A model generated the notes under the pieces. It was given only the letters and a program-made list of their open reading frames with translations, did not search any database and had not been told where the DNA came from. Below are positions 33,869 through 48,900 of a stretch of 64,000 nucleotides of DNA, piece after piece. Source of the stretch: Balanoglossus misakiensis (taxonomy: Eukaryota > Hemichordata); assembly GCA_040954595.2 (NCBI GenBank), contig CM082586.2, positions 3,472,001-3,536,000 of the forward strand, given 5' to 3'. The translations under genes and the position numbers were made by a program. Each line of letters begins with the position of its first letter. Position 1 is the stretch's first letter.

Positions 33869-36800
33869 GTTTGGTGGTTTAAAAAAATTTGACATACCAG
33901 TGTGCAAACATGTTACACATTACACCTCTGTTCCCAAACCCCAGTCTACCTTTGGCAATGAATAGTATGACCAATCACGGTGGTGAGCTGGCTGTGGACC
34001 AATCAAGCAGTTTGGGCCATACCAAATGAGCTAAAAAGATAGGTGGGAATATACACAAGCACCACCGTTTTGTGTTCGCAGCAAATCTTCTGCATTCAAC
34101 ATTCAAATTTTAGGTATTTCTTCTCACAGAGAGTGATACAAAATGTAATACTCTCTCAGACGATTTCTGTAGCTCTGTGAGCCAGCATCATACCTCAAGA
34201 GCAAAATTCGAACACAGAATTGCCCGAACAACAAAGCAATCATACTTTCGTCTCTCCTCATGACACCAAAGGTGAAACTGGTACAAGTCCTCAGTTTGTG
34301 GTACCCGCAAGTTAGAAGCCAACAAAAAAATAGAACACTTCTGCCAATTGGCTACTGACGGAACAATTTAAAATCCCACTCTGATCATTAGCCAATCAGT
34401 AAGCATTTTAGAGTTAACTGATGAGTGTTTGCTTATGTTTAAAAAACAGCTAAACAATGATATACATGTTTTATATACTTATAATGCTTTTTTTCCTTTT
34501 GTTTAAAATTCAAGCCAGACTGCTCTTCAAAATGAACCAAAAAAACGCAGTTTTCTTAAGTTTAAGGACAACAATAAAATGTCAAAAAAGACATGAAAAT
34601 TAGTCCAGAAAAACACATCAAAAAAAAAATACTGAAACCCAAATTTAGTACTGCACAATTTCCCACCGTTTCCAAAACTGTAGACTTGTATCTCGCAAAC
34701 TCTCTGAACATTTCTTGCGGGGTGTTGATCATCTTGACTTCCGATAAAAACGATGCATTCTATGTCATTCGTTTGAAAACTGCTAAAGAACTTGATGGCA
34801 TAAGGACACCCAAAACTTTCACGATGACACGTCTCACAAATTTTACAAAACGCCTTGAAATGCAAAGCAAGCAGACTATCTCCACAGAAGTTTAAAAGAC
34901 AATTATCTGAAAAAATTTCTGTCTGAAACAGGTAAACAGCACAATGCAGAGAGAATTGACCTCCATCGAGACAAAATATGAATGGATTGAAGCTTTCGTA
35001 CAGCCCTTTTCCCATGGTATTTGTTAACCACCTAGGAAAAAACGATAAAAAGTTTGCTGTTGTTTTCGAAATTAGGGGTCTCAAATAAAAATAATTAAAT
35101 CCCTCTTAATGTAACAAGGACAAATCAGTTTAAAATATTCATATTTAACCTATAAGTTTTGCAACAAATCCGAACTGAAAATTTGAGTTTATGACTCGCT
35201 CTTCAACAAAAAATATCTCCTTTTGAAGGTTTTTTCATCCATACTCAAAGAGCAGTCTCTCTGCATACATGCTATGGGGCTGGGAGTCACATTCTAGCCA
35301 TCATATGACTATAACATCCTGCACTAACAACATTATTTTCCTCTAATGTTTTTTTTTCAGTTTTTCTTAATACTTGGGACTTTTAAAGTACACTGCACAA
35401 AAATACCATGTGAAATTTGGGGGGTTCTACTTAAACAGACAAATAATTAACCTGATTTTAAAAATTAATGGAAGAGATATCTTTGGTGGTCTTTTTAGTG
35501 AGTGTTTTTTTCTAATAATTTTCTGGGATCATTACTCTTTACAAGAGAATCATACAGTGAAACTAACTGTTCCCTACAATTTTCGCTTTCTTTCAAAAAT
35601 TATGAAATAAAAAAAATTAAAGACAACGAACTGTATATACACATGTAAGGTAGGTCTCTTTAGACCATAAATTTTTTTCTGGCTCAAAGCAAATGATTAT
35701 TACCCTGTCAGATAATCTGACATTTCTTTTTTTTAAATGGAAGAAACTAGACAATTGACCTCAGTTTGTTCAAATCTTTCACAAGATTTCTCCAATTTTT
35801 TTAAAACTGAGGATTGCAGATTTTGGATGGAAGAAAACACAGTTATCACCACCGATACAATCAAAGTTCCCACAACCAGAATGACGTCTCAAAAATACAT
35901 GCGTCACGAGACAGTACACTTTAAAAACTATGATATTTTTTTCAAGTGCCTTTCCCCTCTGGTAATAAACTCTTCCAGCACAAGGTTTGACACCTGACCA
36001 TCCCCGCAGTTCATCAAATAATGAACTCGCCCACCTCTGATGTAGGCATTGTACCAACACATGTAGAAAAAAAAGAAGATGAAAGTCTGATCAAAAAGTT
36101 TTACAAACACGACTGTTTTTGATTTTGTTGGTTTTTTGTTTTCATCACTTCATTCTTTGGAATGTAGATACAAATAACAAAAGGGTTGATAAACCATTTC
36201 CTCCGAAAAATTGTGCTACATATTACAACTGTACAACATGTCGTCAGAAACAGATACAAAACTAGAAACCAACCGAACTTTTCTCTCTCATAAATGCAGC
36301 CATGGTACAAGATGCGTCCTTTATCAAACTCACAAAAATAGCCCTTTTTTGTACATTTTTACATCTTTTTACAACTATTTTTTTCTGTCTCGTTACCTGA
36401 AGAGTTTTGCTGATCAAAGTGCGCAGGTTGTTAAAAAGAAGACGGTACAAAAATCCGTCTATCCGTCAATCACATAGCTGCAATCTCTCTTCTCAAAAAA
36501 TGACTTACAAAAAAATAAAGTGACAAAATACTTGAAAAAAACCTGCAAAGACCTTTTTTTGCATTCTCTGTCTTTCTGAGTAAATCTCACTCGTTCAATC
36601 TTTCTTTACTAAAAATCCACTGGCCATCAAAATATATCACAAAAAACTAACTCTTTCTGTGTTCTGTCACAAAATTTTTATGTACTTTTTACGCAAGTAA
36701 AAACCCAATGTTAAACACAGCTGGTATGTATTTATAGTAAAACCTGGATATGATTAAGATGTGTGATTGAAATCTTCATTTCATGTACTCTTGGTTTTCT

Positions 36801-36992
36801 TCTCACTCTTCTCTGTCTCAAATCAGTCCCAAAAATCATCACAGCTCACTCTGGCAGTTGTCTGACATTTGCACTTGCGATCCTAAACACCCCTCTTCGA
36901 CAGTGACTCAATCCCTAATAGACACGTAAAGGTTTACGAATAAGACTGTACCATGATGGAGGAGGATGAGGAGGGGGGAGGTCGGATCAATC

Positions 36993-39900
36993 TTAGTCAA
37001 TGAACCGCACGCAGGCCTTCTTCCATTTGCACTGAGTGCACCACAGGTCACGGTTTTCCATCCCGTACACCTTTCGACACTTCTTGGTCTCCCCACGCAC
37101 TTTCTTCGGGTACGGCCCGGAGAGTTGGTGAGTCTTGGTCGAGGCCGTGCCATGCGTCTTGGGGGACGCAGGGTGTAGCCTCTGAGGGGCACTATTGGAC
37201 CTCTGGCGAAAAGGCAGTGCAACCTGCAAAGAACATAAAAGGCGAATCAGTGAATTGAAACTAGAAGCAGAATTGATAGACAGCTTACATCACTCATGAT
37301 ATTACTTTTTTTTCAAAATGGCTGCCGAAGGGATACCTGATAGTTCTGTCTGGTGTGGTGTAATTAAGGGTTAAATTTCAAATAGATGCTCATCTCGAAT
37401 TTGAGAGCATCTAGAAAATGGTTCTTCAGAAAACCATGACTTACTTTGGTGGGTGATGCAGAAAACGTGAACGTTGGGCTTCCTGGGATTTGGTGCCAAG
37501 TGTAGCTCTGAGGGGCTGGTGCAACCGTGGCGACCTGCCCAAGGGTCAATGGACTAGGTATCTGTCCAAAGAGATAAAACACATGGTGGATGTCATTAAT
37601 CTAGAAAAACGTCTCCTAAATCTATGACCTTTTGAATGAACCCTGGATTCTTATACTGCACACGGCCTCAGAGCACAGCCAACCCAGATGACATTTACGG
37701 TGTAATTCTCACGTATTACAGGTGTTCTATTTTTGTCCTTTTCTGAAACTGATCATGCTCTGACTATATTTTTATATTTACAATATGGTTGAATTTGAAA
37801 TAGACTTGAATATTGGCCCCATAAAAGCTTTAAAAGTATGATACGAACAATGGGGGATTTGAAATCCATGGTAGTGCACCAAAATATTTGCTAAATAGGG
37901 CGGAAGCAATTTTCTTTACAGATTATCATATGGGGGGAACATCTATGATTTAGATCTCCTTCAGAATGTACAGGCCAGACTATGACACTCTATGCAGTTC
38001 ACCTGTTCACTTCACTCACACCAGCAATTATTAGAACTCAACGCTAAAAAAATATACATCTCTGCCAAAATTGTCACCCACCTGTTTGAATGCATTGTTC
38101 TCCCTATGGACATGGTCCCTCTGGTGTTTGAGTGAGGGGTCTTCGTGCGGCGGCCTGGCCATGTCCATGTGACTGAGGGTGGGCGGAGAGGATGTGTACA
38201 TGTTCGCAAATGTATCAGTCACTGTGTCCACGCTCGTCTCGATTTCGGTGTAGTAGAACTCTTCTTCATGGTCGCTTAAGTCGCCGTCCGTTTTGGGACT
38301 GGAAGATAAACGGCAAAATTGTCCTCAAAATGTGAAAATTTAATGCGTTCTCCCCTAAGAGATGCTTTTCTTCAAGGAAAAATTCGTTATTCCTGTCATT
38401 AGAAAGATGGAGTTATCAAGACAGTCGAATATTGTTTGCACAGACATACATTAATAATAATTGTCATGAAATGTTAACTGCAACTCATGCCCTGCTGACA
38501 GGCTGGTCACAGAAGTGTAGCGGACAGGATTGATTGATTGATTGATTGATCTGACTTGACTAACTGACTGACTGTTGACTGACTGACAGACTGACTCGGT
38601 AAATTGATCAGTTGGCTTGTGGGACAGATCAGGAGAAAACTTCCGAAGGCTATAGATAGAGATTATAAGACTGCTCCAGTCAGCAACGGAGCAGCTGGTC
38701 ATGCCTCGAATCTCCTGCAGCACCGAATTACAATGACACATCACCAGACACACTCTCTTCAACCAAGCGACATGACCACAAACAGCGAAAGATGGCTAAG
38801 TGGGTCACAGACCTACTTTTAAATTAGAGCAAAGTCTAGTTTAGCTTATCGCGATGGGTCTCGTAAATATTTAACGGTTACATATGACAACAAGACAGAA
38901 CACAGTCATCTTGTTGACTGACCGCTGGCAAGTACAAATACAAAGTGATATGCCCTTGTGAAAGGGGGTAAAAAAATGAATATGACCCACCTGACTAGAC
39001 TTGTTCAACACATGCATTTAGACTATCTGTAATTCCTGTGTCTTTCACTACAGTTGTCAATCGGCATATTTCAAACAAAAATGACCTTTATTAAAATACA
39101 GAGGAACTGTGCTGGAACGAATTTGATGTACGTACCCCCTGGGCATTTTGACGGTAGCCCAAAATGTGTAAATGATATCATCCGGTAGGTTGTTTTTTTT
39201 TACAACAAATTGACAAATCTGCCATGTCGGACCACCAAACCTGCACATCCCCCACCTGCCCGAGGGAGACTAAATGTGGAGCATTGTGTGCATGCCCAGT
39301 GCAGACTCGGAGAATAAAATGTTCAAAAACTGACACACATACTTTCAATTTCACATCCAACGCCCTGTGACGAATTCGCAATGAAATTTTATCCTGGACA
39401 TATTTCAACGAGAACACAAGTCGCTCGACCGCATTTCAGGAGACCTGGAAATCCCGGTTTGAATCATTCAAGGGAAACATTCACCCAAGCAAACCGATTG
39501 GTTCAATTCATAATGCCAAAGGCGTGCCATGAGTGTGGACAGGCTTTTCTCACAGATGGATAAATTTCCACTGCAAATCATTTTTCTCCACACAATGTGA
39601 ATTCGAACACAGCCAGGAGGCTTGATCATATTTTATAATCATGACCCAGAAAAAGAACTGTTTTCAGTCCAAAACACGCTGTGAAAAGGAAAGGACCTGC
39701 TACAATGGTCAGCCTGGTACCATTAACTACATCTATATATTTTTACGGCGACGAACATTAAATATTGTAAAATTATGGCTGTACCAATCAGAAGAAATTT
39801 GTGGAATTTATGAACATTGCCTACACATTAATAATAACCAAGCGCCCCGGGGTCCATGCGATCAAGGATGACCCATGATAGAAAACACCTCATAACTTTG

Positions 39901-42900
39901 TGCTAGCTGTTACACTGATCTCATTGAATATCCATAAAACTACATTTCGAGGAATGGTTATCATTGTACTGAAAAAAAATAAGCGTTTGAATTGTATCTG
40001 ATATGAAAATATGTATTATTTCAATATATTTTATAAATCTAACTGACTAACATTTGTCCGTGCTATGTTGCTAGGTCTTTTCATGGTGTCCGAGAAAAGT
40101 GGTCGATTTTTATCACAATGCCTCTTGTCCGGTCTTTTCATTGTCGTTGAAAAGCGGACGGAGACAGAACAGAAGAGGAAAGGCAGCGTTCTGGTCAGCT
40201 GATTGTCTGCCCGTCTATATTTAAATCACCAAACCCCGGCACATGCGACACAAGCCGCGCCGAGATCACCAAACAACAATGGTGCCTGTGAAACGCAGTA
40301 AATCAACCAGGCTTTAAATTACCGCAACTGTCACAGCCATGCTTGCAGAATTCCGAGCTGCGCAATTTCCCCCCTCCAAAAGACCTTGCTAAACATACGG
40401 GCATTGTGACCAAGCCACTCACAGCCTCCCACACTACAACAAACACACCTACACTCAACAATCACAAGTTGGCACTTTTTTAATCGCCTGGCTGCAAGGA
40501 CCCTGGGCTGCACCCAGATACTTTTCTCCCCAGCCTCGATAAATCAACCTACCTAGTAAACACAACCATTGAAAAGGTCACGGGCCAACTGTTGCCATAG
40601 AAATAAATGAGATAGTAAAAATGTGGAGCTGTACATGTGATATATGCAGTATTACTTAATAAAATCCCGGTGATATATTTGTTTTGAGAACTGGGGGCAC
40701 AGAAAGAGAGAGTTTGCAAAAGCAGGGTAAGATTTTGGTTAATATCTGCCGTTGTGACCAAATATGTCAACATATGACACCTTCTGTTATAATTTTCCAT
40801 AAGGGAGTTTACATAATAATCTAGTCTTACCCGCTCCAGAAGATTGGCAAAAAAGATGAGAAATTTTATTCAACACCAGGCCTTCTCGATTTAAAAATGT
40901 TTGAAAATAAACCACTGGGTGGTTTTGTGACGACCTGAGTATGAATAGATGCCCTTTAAAGGAATATTTACCGAAAATAACCTACAACAGCTCAAATTTT
41001 CAGCAAATGCAACATCAGCAAGTATTCACAATTGCACTGCTATAGGTGCCTGCACACCCAGGGACTACTTGGATTTGTGCCAACATTTCATTCCACCCTC
41101 CATCTTTCGCACATCACCGATATTAAAAATAACATATTTTGTCCAAATTTCTGGAAATTGCTATTTCGTTTTCCAGGAAATTTTGACAGACCATTTTTTA
41201 AGCAGACGTATTTCTAATGATGTTTGCATTTTAGGGTGCGCATTACGTGTTCCGGCAATGTTTGTCATCAACATATGCTACATATAAAGCCAGCTGTTCT
41301 GTTTGTTTGCAATCAGTAAAAAAATTATACTCCCAAAAGGGGAAAAAAAGCAGGCCACTTGTTAATAATCTGTAGGAAAAAGAGAAATTTTGAGTGATGA
41401 TGAAAACGACTGTTTGAACTCTCTCTCAATGCTGATCAGCGTGTATGTAGGTCAATGTATGCAGATACAGCTATAACCGTTAACACATGGCGACATGAAC
41501 AACACATAGCCGTCTCCCCTACTGAATATTATGTCCAAACACTCAGATTTTCTTCAGTATAAAATTAGAACAGGGTGAACTATCCAACATTTTGATCTAA
41601 AGATGAAACACCCATTAACTTTCATGTCTCAAAGTGCTACTATATTAATCCGGGGAATTAATTCACATGATTCTGAGGGTTAAATTGTACACATATAACA
41701 AATTCTATTCTTAGTAATCATACTCTGTTTTCCAAAAAAATCTTCTTTTACTTTCTGTTCATTCTGGAAATCCCCTAAAAGAAATCCGACGGCAGTGATG
41801 AAATCTCAATAGGGGATAACCCTAATGACACATGCACACCCCCCATCTGGTGACCAGGTAAGCAGCACACAGTACCAATAAACTGTCTCCTGATTTCAAC
41901 ACAACGAGCCCTTTCACCTCAAATCCGGCCGTACCATTCCCAAAGCGAAAATGACACCTCAAAATCCACACTGAAACAAAAGACGGTTATGTGAACCTGG
42001 CTGCTTCGTTCTGCCCTACTTACATACGCTCAAGCCGAAGTAGGTTGGGTTCAACGGAATTAATACCCGTGACCTAGATCTGCCACTCAGTTCCGGCAGT
42101 TGGTCAACAGATTTCAACACTTTGCCTACAGAGAAGGCTACTCAGAGTCCATGCAGTACCCTGAATGTTGTTTAAAAGTAAATATGACAATATTCATAGT
42201 CTGCGAGACAAAATAAAACCTCACTTTTATTAATATACCTGTCAATCAACCTGGGTGACATGTTTGTATTACGAGACCCCTGGACAACACACTCCTCTGC
42301 ATAATTTCAATAGAAACATCCCCAAGACCCCAACATATGCGACATAATATCGTTCCCGGCCATATTGCAGCCTTTATACTGCAATTCGAAATGTTTTTCG
42401 TAAATCGGTCACGTATGTATGCCATTGTTCAAATCCGCTAGCTGATTTGCGTGAAACTCTTTGGACGGGTTCGGGATTTTTGCCGACCAAAAATTCATCT
42501 CAGAAAAAATTAGACTGTGACAAATAAGAAATCAGTGGGGTTTTAATACCATAATCTGGGACATATTTTAACTTCACCATAGATGCCATGTGTTTGTGTA
42601 TACGTACATGTATGCAGTGTGAATGACAAGTAGACCTAAAAATTGGATTTTCTACGGCACGTCCCGCACTTATCATCATTTCGTAGCCGCGCGGCGGCTT
42701 ATTGCCTCGTATTTCACTCTAGTTTGACAGACAACTGAAAGAGCTTCACACTGCCATCTCTGACTAGCAACCGGAGATTTGCACAAAATACTTCACAACC
42801 GGTGATTTACAAAGATACGCTTCATCCCCGGCTACACGCGTCTAATCACCTGATTATTATGCAGATAAGCAGAGACTACGGCTGGGGGTCCCGTTCGGGG

Positions 42901-45900
42901 GCAGTGGAAATCTACGAAGCATGTGACCTGCTTCATCACGTGGTGATTGTTGACCTCGGGGGGTCGCTGATGACCAATCTGCGATACAGTGGATACATGT
43001 CTTTCTTTTTATAACCGGTAAATTTGCATCCAGACTGTCATGACCCCAGAGTTGCCACTAAATATCGCAGTATCCTGATAAAATATCGGAATAAGAGAAT
43101 CATCTTTTGAAATGGATGCCTGTGTAAACAAAATATAGATTTTGTCACTCTAGATAGAGTTCCCTCTACACTTCCACATATTACCTTCGTAAAGTCATAT
43201 CAGATTTAATCTCTACAAGGGATAATGAAGCTACGGCCCAGATACCCGGGGCTGGACACAAAAATTGGCACATTTTCCGACTATCGACGCCGCTGTTTAG
43301 GGTTTACAGTTGGCACTGTTTAGTTCCAACCACTGCTGTTGTTTAATCACCAGGAATGCAGAACCATGCCTCAATAAAACCACAGCACTTTTAGAGCGTC
43401 ACACAGCACACAACAGCCATGGGTAAACCTGGCATGCACTATTTTGACACATAATGCTACTCACTGGCCCCAGGATACGAACTGACATGGGAGATACTCG
43501 TGCACAAAAGTGTTGCGCGCTCCGAGTATGCATGGATATCACTTTCTAAACAAAAAAGTCTATTTTAAAGTAGTCCCAGCCAAGCACCAGCTCGTATGAT
43601 TAAATCCCCCAACAAGGTTAACATCACTGATGGATTCTGGGAAACTTGTTGAATGGTAGGCAGCTAATACTTTTACTGGCCACTTAATGTGCAATTCCGG
43701 TCTTTATTTCACCATTATTCTTTTACTGTCTACGATTTCACTATTCTCAAGTTGACAAAAATCAGAACACTGGAAAAGATTGTCCCCAATGGTGAGAGAC
43801 TAAGTGGCACAAATCAAAACAGTGTATACCCAACAGTAATTCGCTGGCAAACGTGCGCGGTATTCTGCCCAATGTACGTGATTGAACATTTGTATCCATA
43901 GAAACAGACCACTCTCTAATCTGTGACTTGTGATGTCCATTATACGATCAGGCTGTTTTCATCATATGGACATTTTAAGGCTGTCTTTAGTTACAAGAGG
44001 CGAGGTTTTGGACAAGTGCCAAAGATCTAAGAGCCGCGACACATGCAAAAACCGGGCATTCAATTTCTGTACTAAATTACCTCTATCAAGACCCATCAAA
44101 ATTTTGGTCAGAATCCTGAATTGAATTTTATCACACTTCCGTACGCCCAGAGGCCACAGAACATTGGGCATTAGTTGATGATGTCATTGATACTGTTGTC
44201 AAGGTGAATTGAAGCCATGGCAACAACAGCAGTTACAGCAAGTATGAAGGATAAATCCTAGGACAGTGGGGTCAGCTTGGGGTCAAGTTTAATTACGGTA
44301 GCCAGTTAATATCAAGTGAGGGGTCAAAAAAAGTTCAATCAGACAATCACCCCACTCAGGCGACCACTGTGAAGATGTAAACTGTGGAGGCGAATACTCA
44401 AACGCTTTCACTTGCGAGCACGATATTGATACGGCCTGACCTAGTTACCGCTGGAACCTTTAACCGACTGTTCACCTCACTTTGTATCTCATCTGCCTTG
44501 TCATTTCTGCCCAGATAATCAGGCTTGGCATTTTCTGTAGGCAGCATGTGCCCACATCATGACAACCCCCTACCATGTAATCCGATTCAACAGTGACGTG
44601 ACTCACTGAAGTGTTTGCTTCATATTCGCGCCAACAAAAGCACCACTTTTGCTTATTTCTCCCCATCTTGAAAATACCACTTATGTCAGGACTGTGTTAG
44701 CCAGCCAACCACTTGGTGACTGATAGGATATGCTTAGAATAACACTCCACACTTGTCAGCGAAAAAATGAGTCCACACCATTTCGCTGTGCACATCTCGA
44801 CTGCATCCCTCAAACAAGGAGTTTGCTTACAAAAATGACTTTGAAATAAAATGACTATTCAGCGATTAGAGTTATCAATTAATTTATTAGTCAGTCAGTC
44901 AATCACCTAACCAACCAATCAATCAGTCCAATCAATCCATCAATCGACATTGGCACAGTTCAACTGATCTGTACTTACCCAAGATGCAATGTTCTGACGT
45001 GCCTCTCCATTCCCGCACAAGAACTTAGTATCTTGTCGCACCCAGGCCAAGTGCATTTGAAGACAGTCTTGGTACCAGAGCTCTGAAAATACAGCAATAT
45101 ACAATGGAAATAATTAGTTTAAAATACATGTACTGATATTGAATCAGCATATCTATATGCTCAACAAATACCGTCAGAATTTTAACTGGGGTCAATTTAC
45201 ATATTACTGTCCCAATGTCTGCTAAAAAAAGACCATTGCATAACTTTATGATGTTATGTAAACAAAAGTCCCTGCTGTGGTAAATGAATACAAAGAAACA
45301 CAGCAGTTTTTTTTTAGTAGCTGCGAAATAATTCTTAATAAAATGTCACCTTCCTTAAGAAACGAGATTTACTCGTAATTTGATTGTCAAGTCTCAATGT
45401 GGGTCAATCCCAACCAACGGAACACAAAAGGAGTTAAACAGGGTAACAACTGATGAGGCTGTATATTTTTATGTGTACTAAATGGGACTGTTTACAGATA
45501 CTGCCCTCTTTTATGGGAGCCATTTCAAACTTTGCTGTTGTTAGAACGCAACAGTGTAAATCAAACCACAGCTTATAACCCTAACTTCACCACAACTTTT
45601 CATTTTGTCTGAAAACAGTCTGAAATCAGTCAATTATCATAATGCAAAGTAAAACTGATGGTAACCCTGATAGAGTATTCATAAAGAGACAATTTCATTG
45701 GCAAGGCCAGGTCAGTAACACTGATATGATTTTGTTTACAGTAGTGCAGCCATTTTGACCCATCCTTCACTTCCCAGCCACAAAGCATATTGATCTGATT
45801 ATTGTGTCTACATCTTTTCCTATTGTTTGAGAATCACACCCAATGTTTGAAAGTTTTGTTTTATTCAAGGCTCTGACGACAGCCAGTCAATATTTATTGT

Positions 45901-48900
45901 CATATTTAGACACATCCCACCAGTAAATCCCCTTGAGGTCAATTCACGGTTCACTTTAGCAGAAATTGGACTATTTCCAATTTTTGTAAAGGAAACCTAG
46001 ACGACTGTTTTGCTGCTTTTCAATTTCTTCATCATGTCTTGTTACGACTTGTTCAACACATCCCAGTAGACAAGTTGGGCAAACCTATTTGGGTCCCGAA
46101 TGGAATTTCGAAATGTTCACACGAATCATGGTGGGAATTTTCCAACAGGCACTGGCTGTAGGAACATTGTGTCAAGGTTAGGTTGCCACATATTCCAAAT
46201 GGTTGATGGGGAATATACCTTTCAGAAAGTTCAACTTTTTTAGTATGCATGTACATGTTGGAACTATAAAAGCTCAAATAAAGCAACACGTTTTCAATAG
46301 TTTCTATTATTATTCAATGACCTCCCATAATTCTTCATGAAATTGTTGTCCTCAATTAATTTTTTTTAATTAACAAAACAGTATGTTTGATCAATTGCCA
46401 GTACTGGCAAGACTGGCACTGAAATCCAGTTCCCATATGGATGCAGTTGTGTCGCGAATGCCCAACCCTGTTTTTTTTTTCTATGCCGGCTTTGCGCCGG
46501 CCGGCTTTTTCTGCCCTCATAAACCTCATTTGCATACAATTTATTATTCAAAATAGGTGTCATGTGACACCACCTATGAAGCCTTAAAACGAGGTCACCA
46601 CACTGTATGCCTGTGTAAATCATCAATCAAACTGGACCACTTGTAAACAGGCCAGGGCTGTGCCATTTGACACGGGGGTCCACAAGGTGGAGCTTGAGGG
46701 GTCTCTTTTCACTGGCTCCGTGGGGTCTGAACAAACATACGATTCCGACTACGTGACTTGAATCGGTGATGTCCGGAATACAGCCCGCTTTTTTTCCCTC
46801 GCTCCTAAAACACTTTTAATAGAAACCGGGACTTCAATGTCTCATCCTCAGACCAGGCAATCATTTTGGAAACGAACAATTTGGGGAACAACGATTTTTA
46901 TTTCAGTTTAATTAATTGGCATAAACATGGACGGCTCAGCATCCTTGAGTGAAGAGCATTGCTATGGGCAGCCTATAAATTTCAGTGTGCTGGGACAGAG
47001 GCCTCTTTGTGTACTTGAGTCAACAATACTTCAATATACTCCGAGCCCTAACGTTCATATGCAAATCAGATGCAAATAAAGACCCAAAGGGGACAAACAA
47101 AACCAGTTATTAGCGAAGGCATTACTTTTATCGCACGCAGGTCAACAAGTGAATGCCCCTCTTTTTTCTTTCACTCCATCTTAACGAACGAAAGCAATTG
47201 ATGTATTTCGGCAATGCTCGCAACGCAATCCATAATATAAAGTAGCGTCCACATCCTGTCCATGGAAAAACACTCGGCGCGTGACGCATGACGTCAGCAC
47301 GCAAACCCATTCTCACTGGATATTCAATGAATTATGATTTTCCGACAAAACCAAGCGCACCGAAACAAATAGTTTCCTATTTGCTGACACACAGCACGTG
47401 CATTCACGAGGAGTGTCGAATTCAAAATGCGAGATGCCTCCTGATTACATCTTAACATGTAAATATTCAGTGATATAAAAAATCTTCACAACGGTCCAAA
47501 CGACCATTCATTGTGCAAGGACAGTCGGACAACACATTTAAGAAAACTCATCGTACTTCATTATATCAATCGATTTCTATACGCTATCAGAGTGAAAAAA
47601 CTAGCCGCTTTTTCACAACAACATCAGTTTGCACAGGTTCGCAAAATGTAAATAACACCAGCACGCCCAATAAAACAGCCTCTCCCTCTGTTACCATAGA
47701 ACCAACGTATGTAAATGAACCTGCTCCAAGGTTAAAAGTTCACTAGCAATCTGCTGACCATTTGAACTCGGTCTTTCTCGCTCCCCCTGTGCTGATAAAC
47801 AATAAGCAAAAAGGCTGAACTGGCATCCCAAGGGTGAAAAAAATATTCACATTAACCAATTGTGCAGTTCTCACAATTACAGATTCCAATATAGAGTCTC
47901 CTTTTTATTTCGATGCGAGTTTGAATTTTTATCTCTTGCTTGTCATCGCTCAGTGACACCACAAATATATTAGTGTCCTTGTTAGCTATCATCCGCTATC
48001 ATGAATAATGTGATTAGAGATGATTTTATTGATATGCTGAAACTGTTCAACAACAGTTTTACTGCTCAAGGCAAAATCTTGCCCCCACGGCTGTTTTCAC
48101 ACTCGCTCTCTTTCTCTATCTTTCTCTCCTTCTCTCTCCTCATCTCTCTATCTCTGTCTCCCCCTCCCTCCTAACTTGGAATATATTTCTACATCGCTCA
48201 TCTTTACTGCCTCTTTAAAGTGTCATTTCTCAGGAATATCCTCAGCCAGCTACATCATTTTGTGATTAAACTTCATCATTAAATCATACTAGGATTAAAC
48301 ATTTTAAATTTCCAATTTAAATATATCCAGATAATATGCACAATTTTTCAGTTTATTTTTTTCTATGAATTTCAGATAGAATATAGGACTTAACATGTGA
48401 ATACTCATCACTTTCCAATAAAAGCTTTTGCTCACCAGATCCCGTGACTGTCGTGTGACTGTCTTCTGGTGTCACAAAAAGTAAATACACCGTAATCCGG
48501 CAAATTCAGGAGAGGGTGGGGGGACACTTGGGGACAAAACAAGTCACAACAAAGAAACATCACATGTTCGTAAATAAGCCCTATTCAACTTGAATAATAT
48601 TGACACCGATTAAAAGCGACGGATAATAAAATCTGCAGTTGGGTATTACCCGCGAGTACCTGCTTTATTTGGTTATGATCTCATTTGAAAACCTCTACGT
48701 GTTGTTTTTCATGAGTTATGGCCCACTTGGCAGAGAGCCAAGTTTCTGTCCCCGGCTTTTCAGTTAACTCTTTTAGTTTGCATCATCCTGCTCTATGCAT
48801 ACGTGTGTCGCGAACCCTCTGCAGGCAACCTCACTGGTAAACAAGGTGCCTCGCACTATTTCAGAGGGGGTGGCAAGCTGCTGATTGGACAGGCATCTAT

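Larger units (their letters stand above)
30283..36992. other. Convergent intergenic region, RBBP8 to ZNF704 family gene
   Basis: No supported gene. RBBP8 ends on the plus strand and the zinc-finger gene ends on the minus strand. Part of 34.5-36.99 kb could be a long 3' UTR of the zinc-finger gene: it is AT-rich with many A and T homopolymers and contains a Pumilio-like TGTATATA at about 35.63 kb. It also holds a CATA/CA microsatellite and a GATT run. Open frames of 185 aa (minus) and 131 aa (plus) show no family motif and are Phe-rich or otherwise biased. Confidence 0.5.

Noticed and set aside
34527-35084. 185-aa minus-strand ORF downstream of the zinc-finger gene
   Set aside because: Very Phe-rich with no domain signature; it mirrors A-rich low-complexity DNA and lies in the presumed 3' UTR or intergenic zone.
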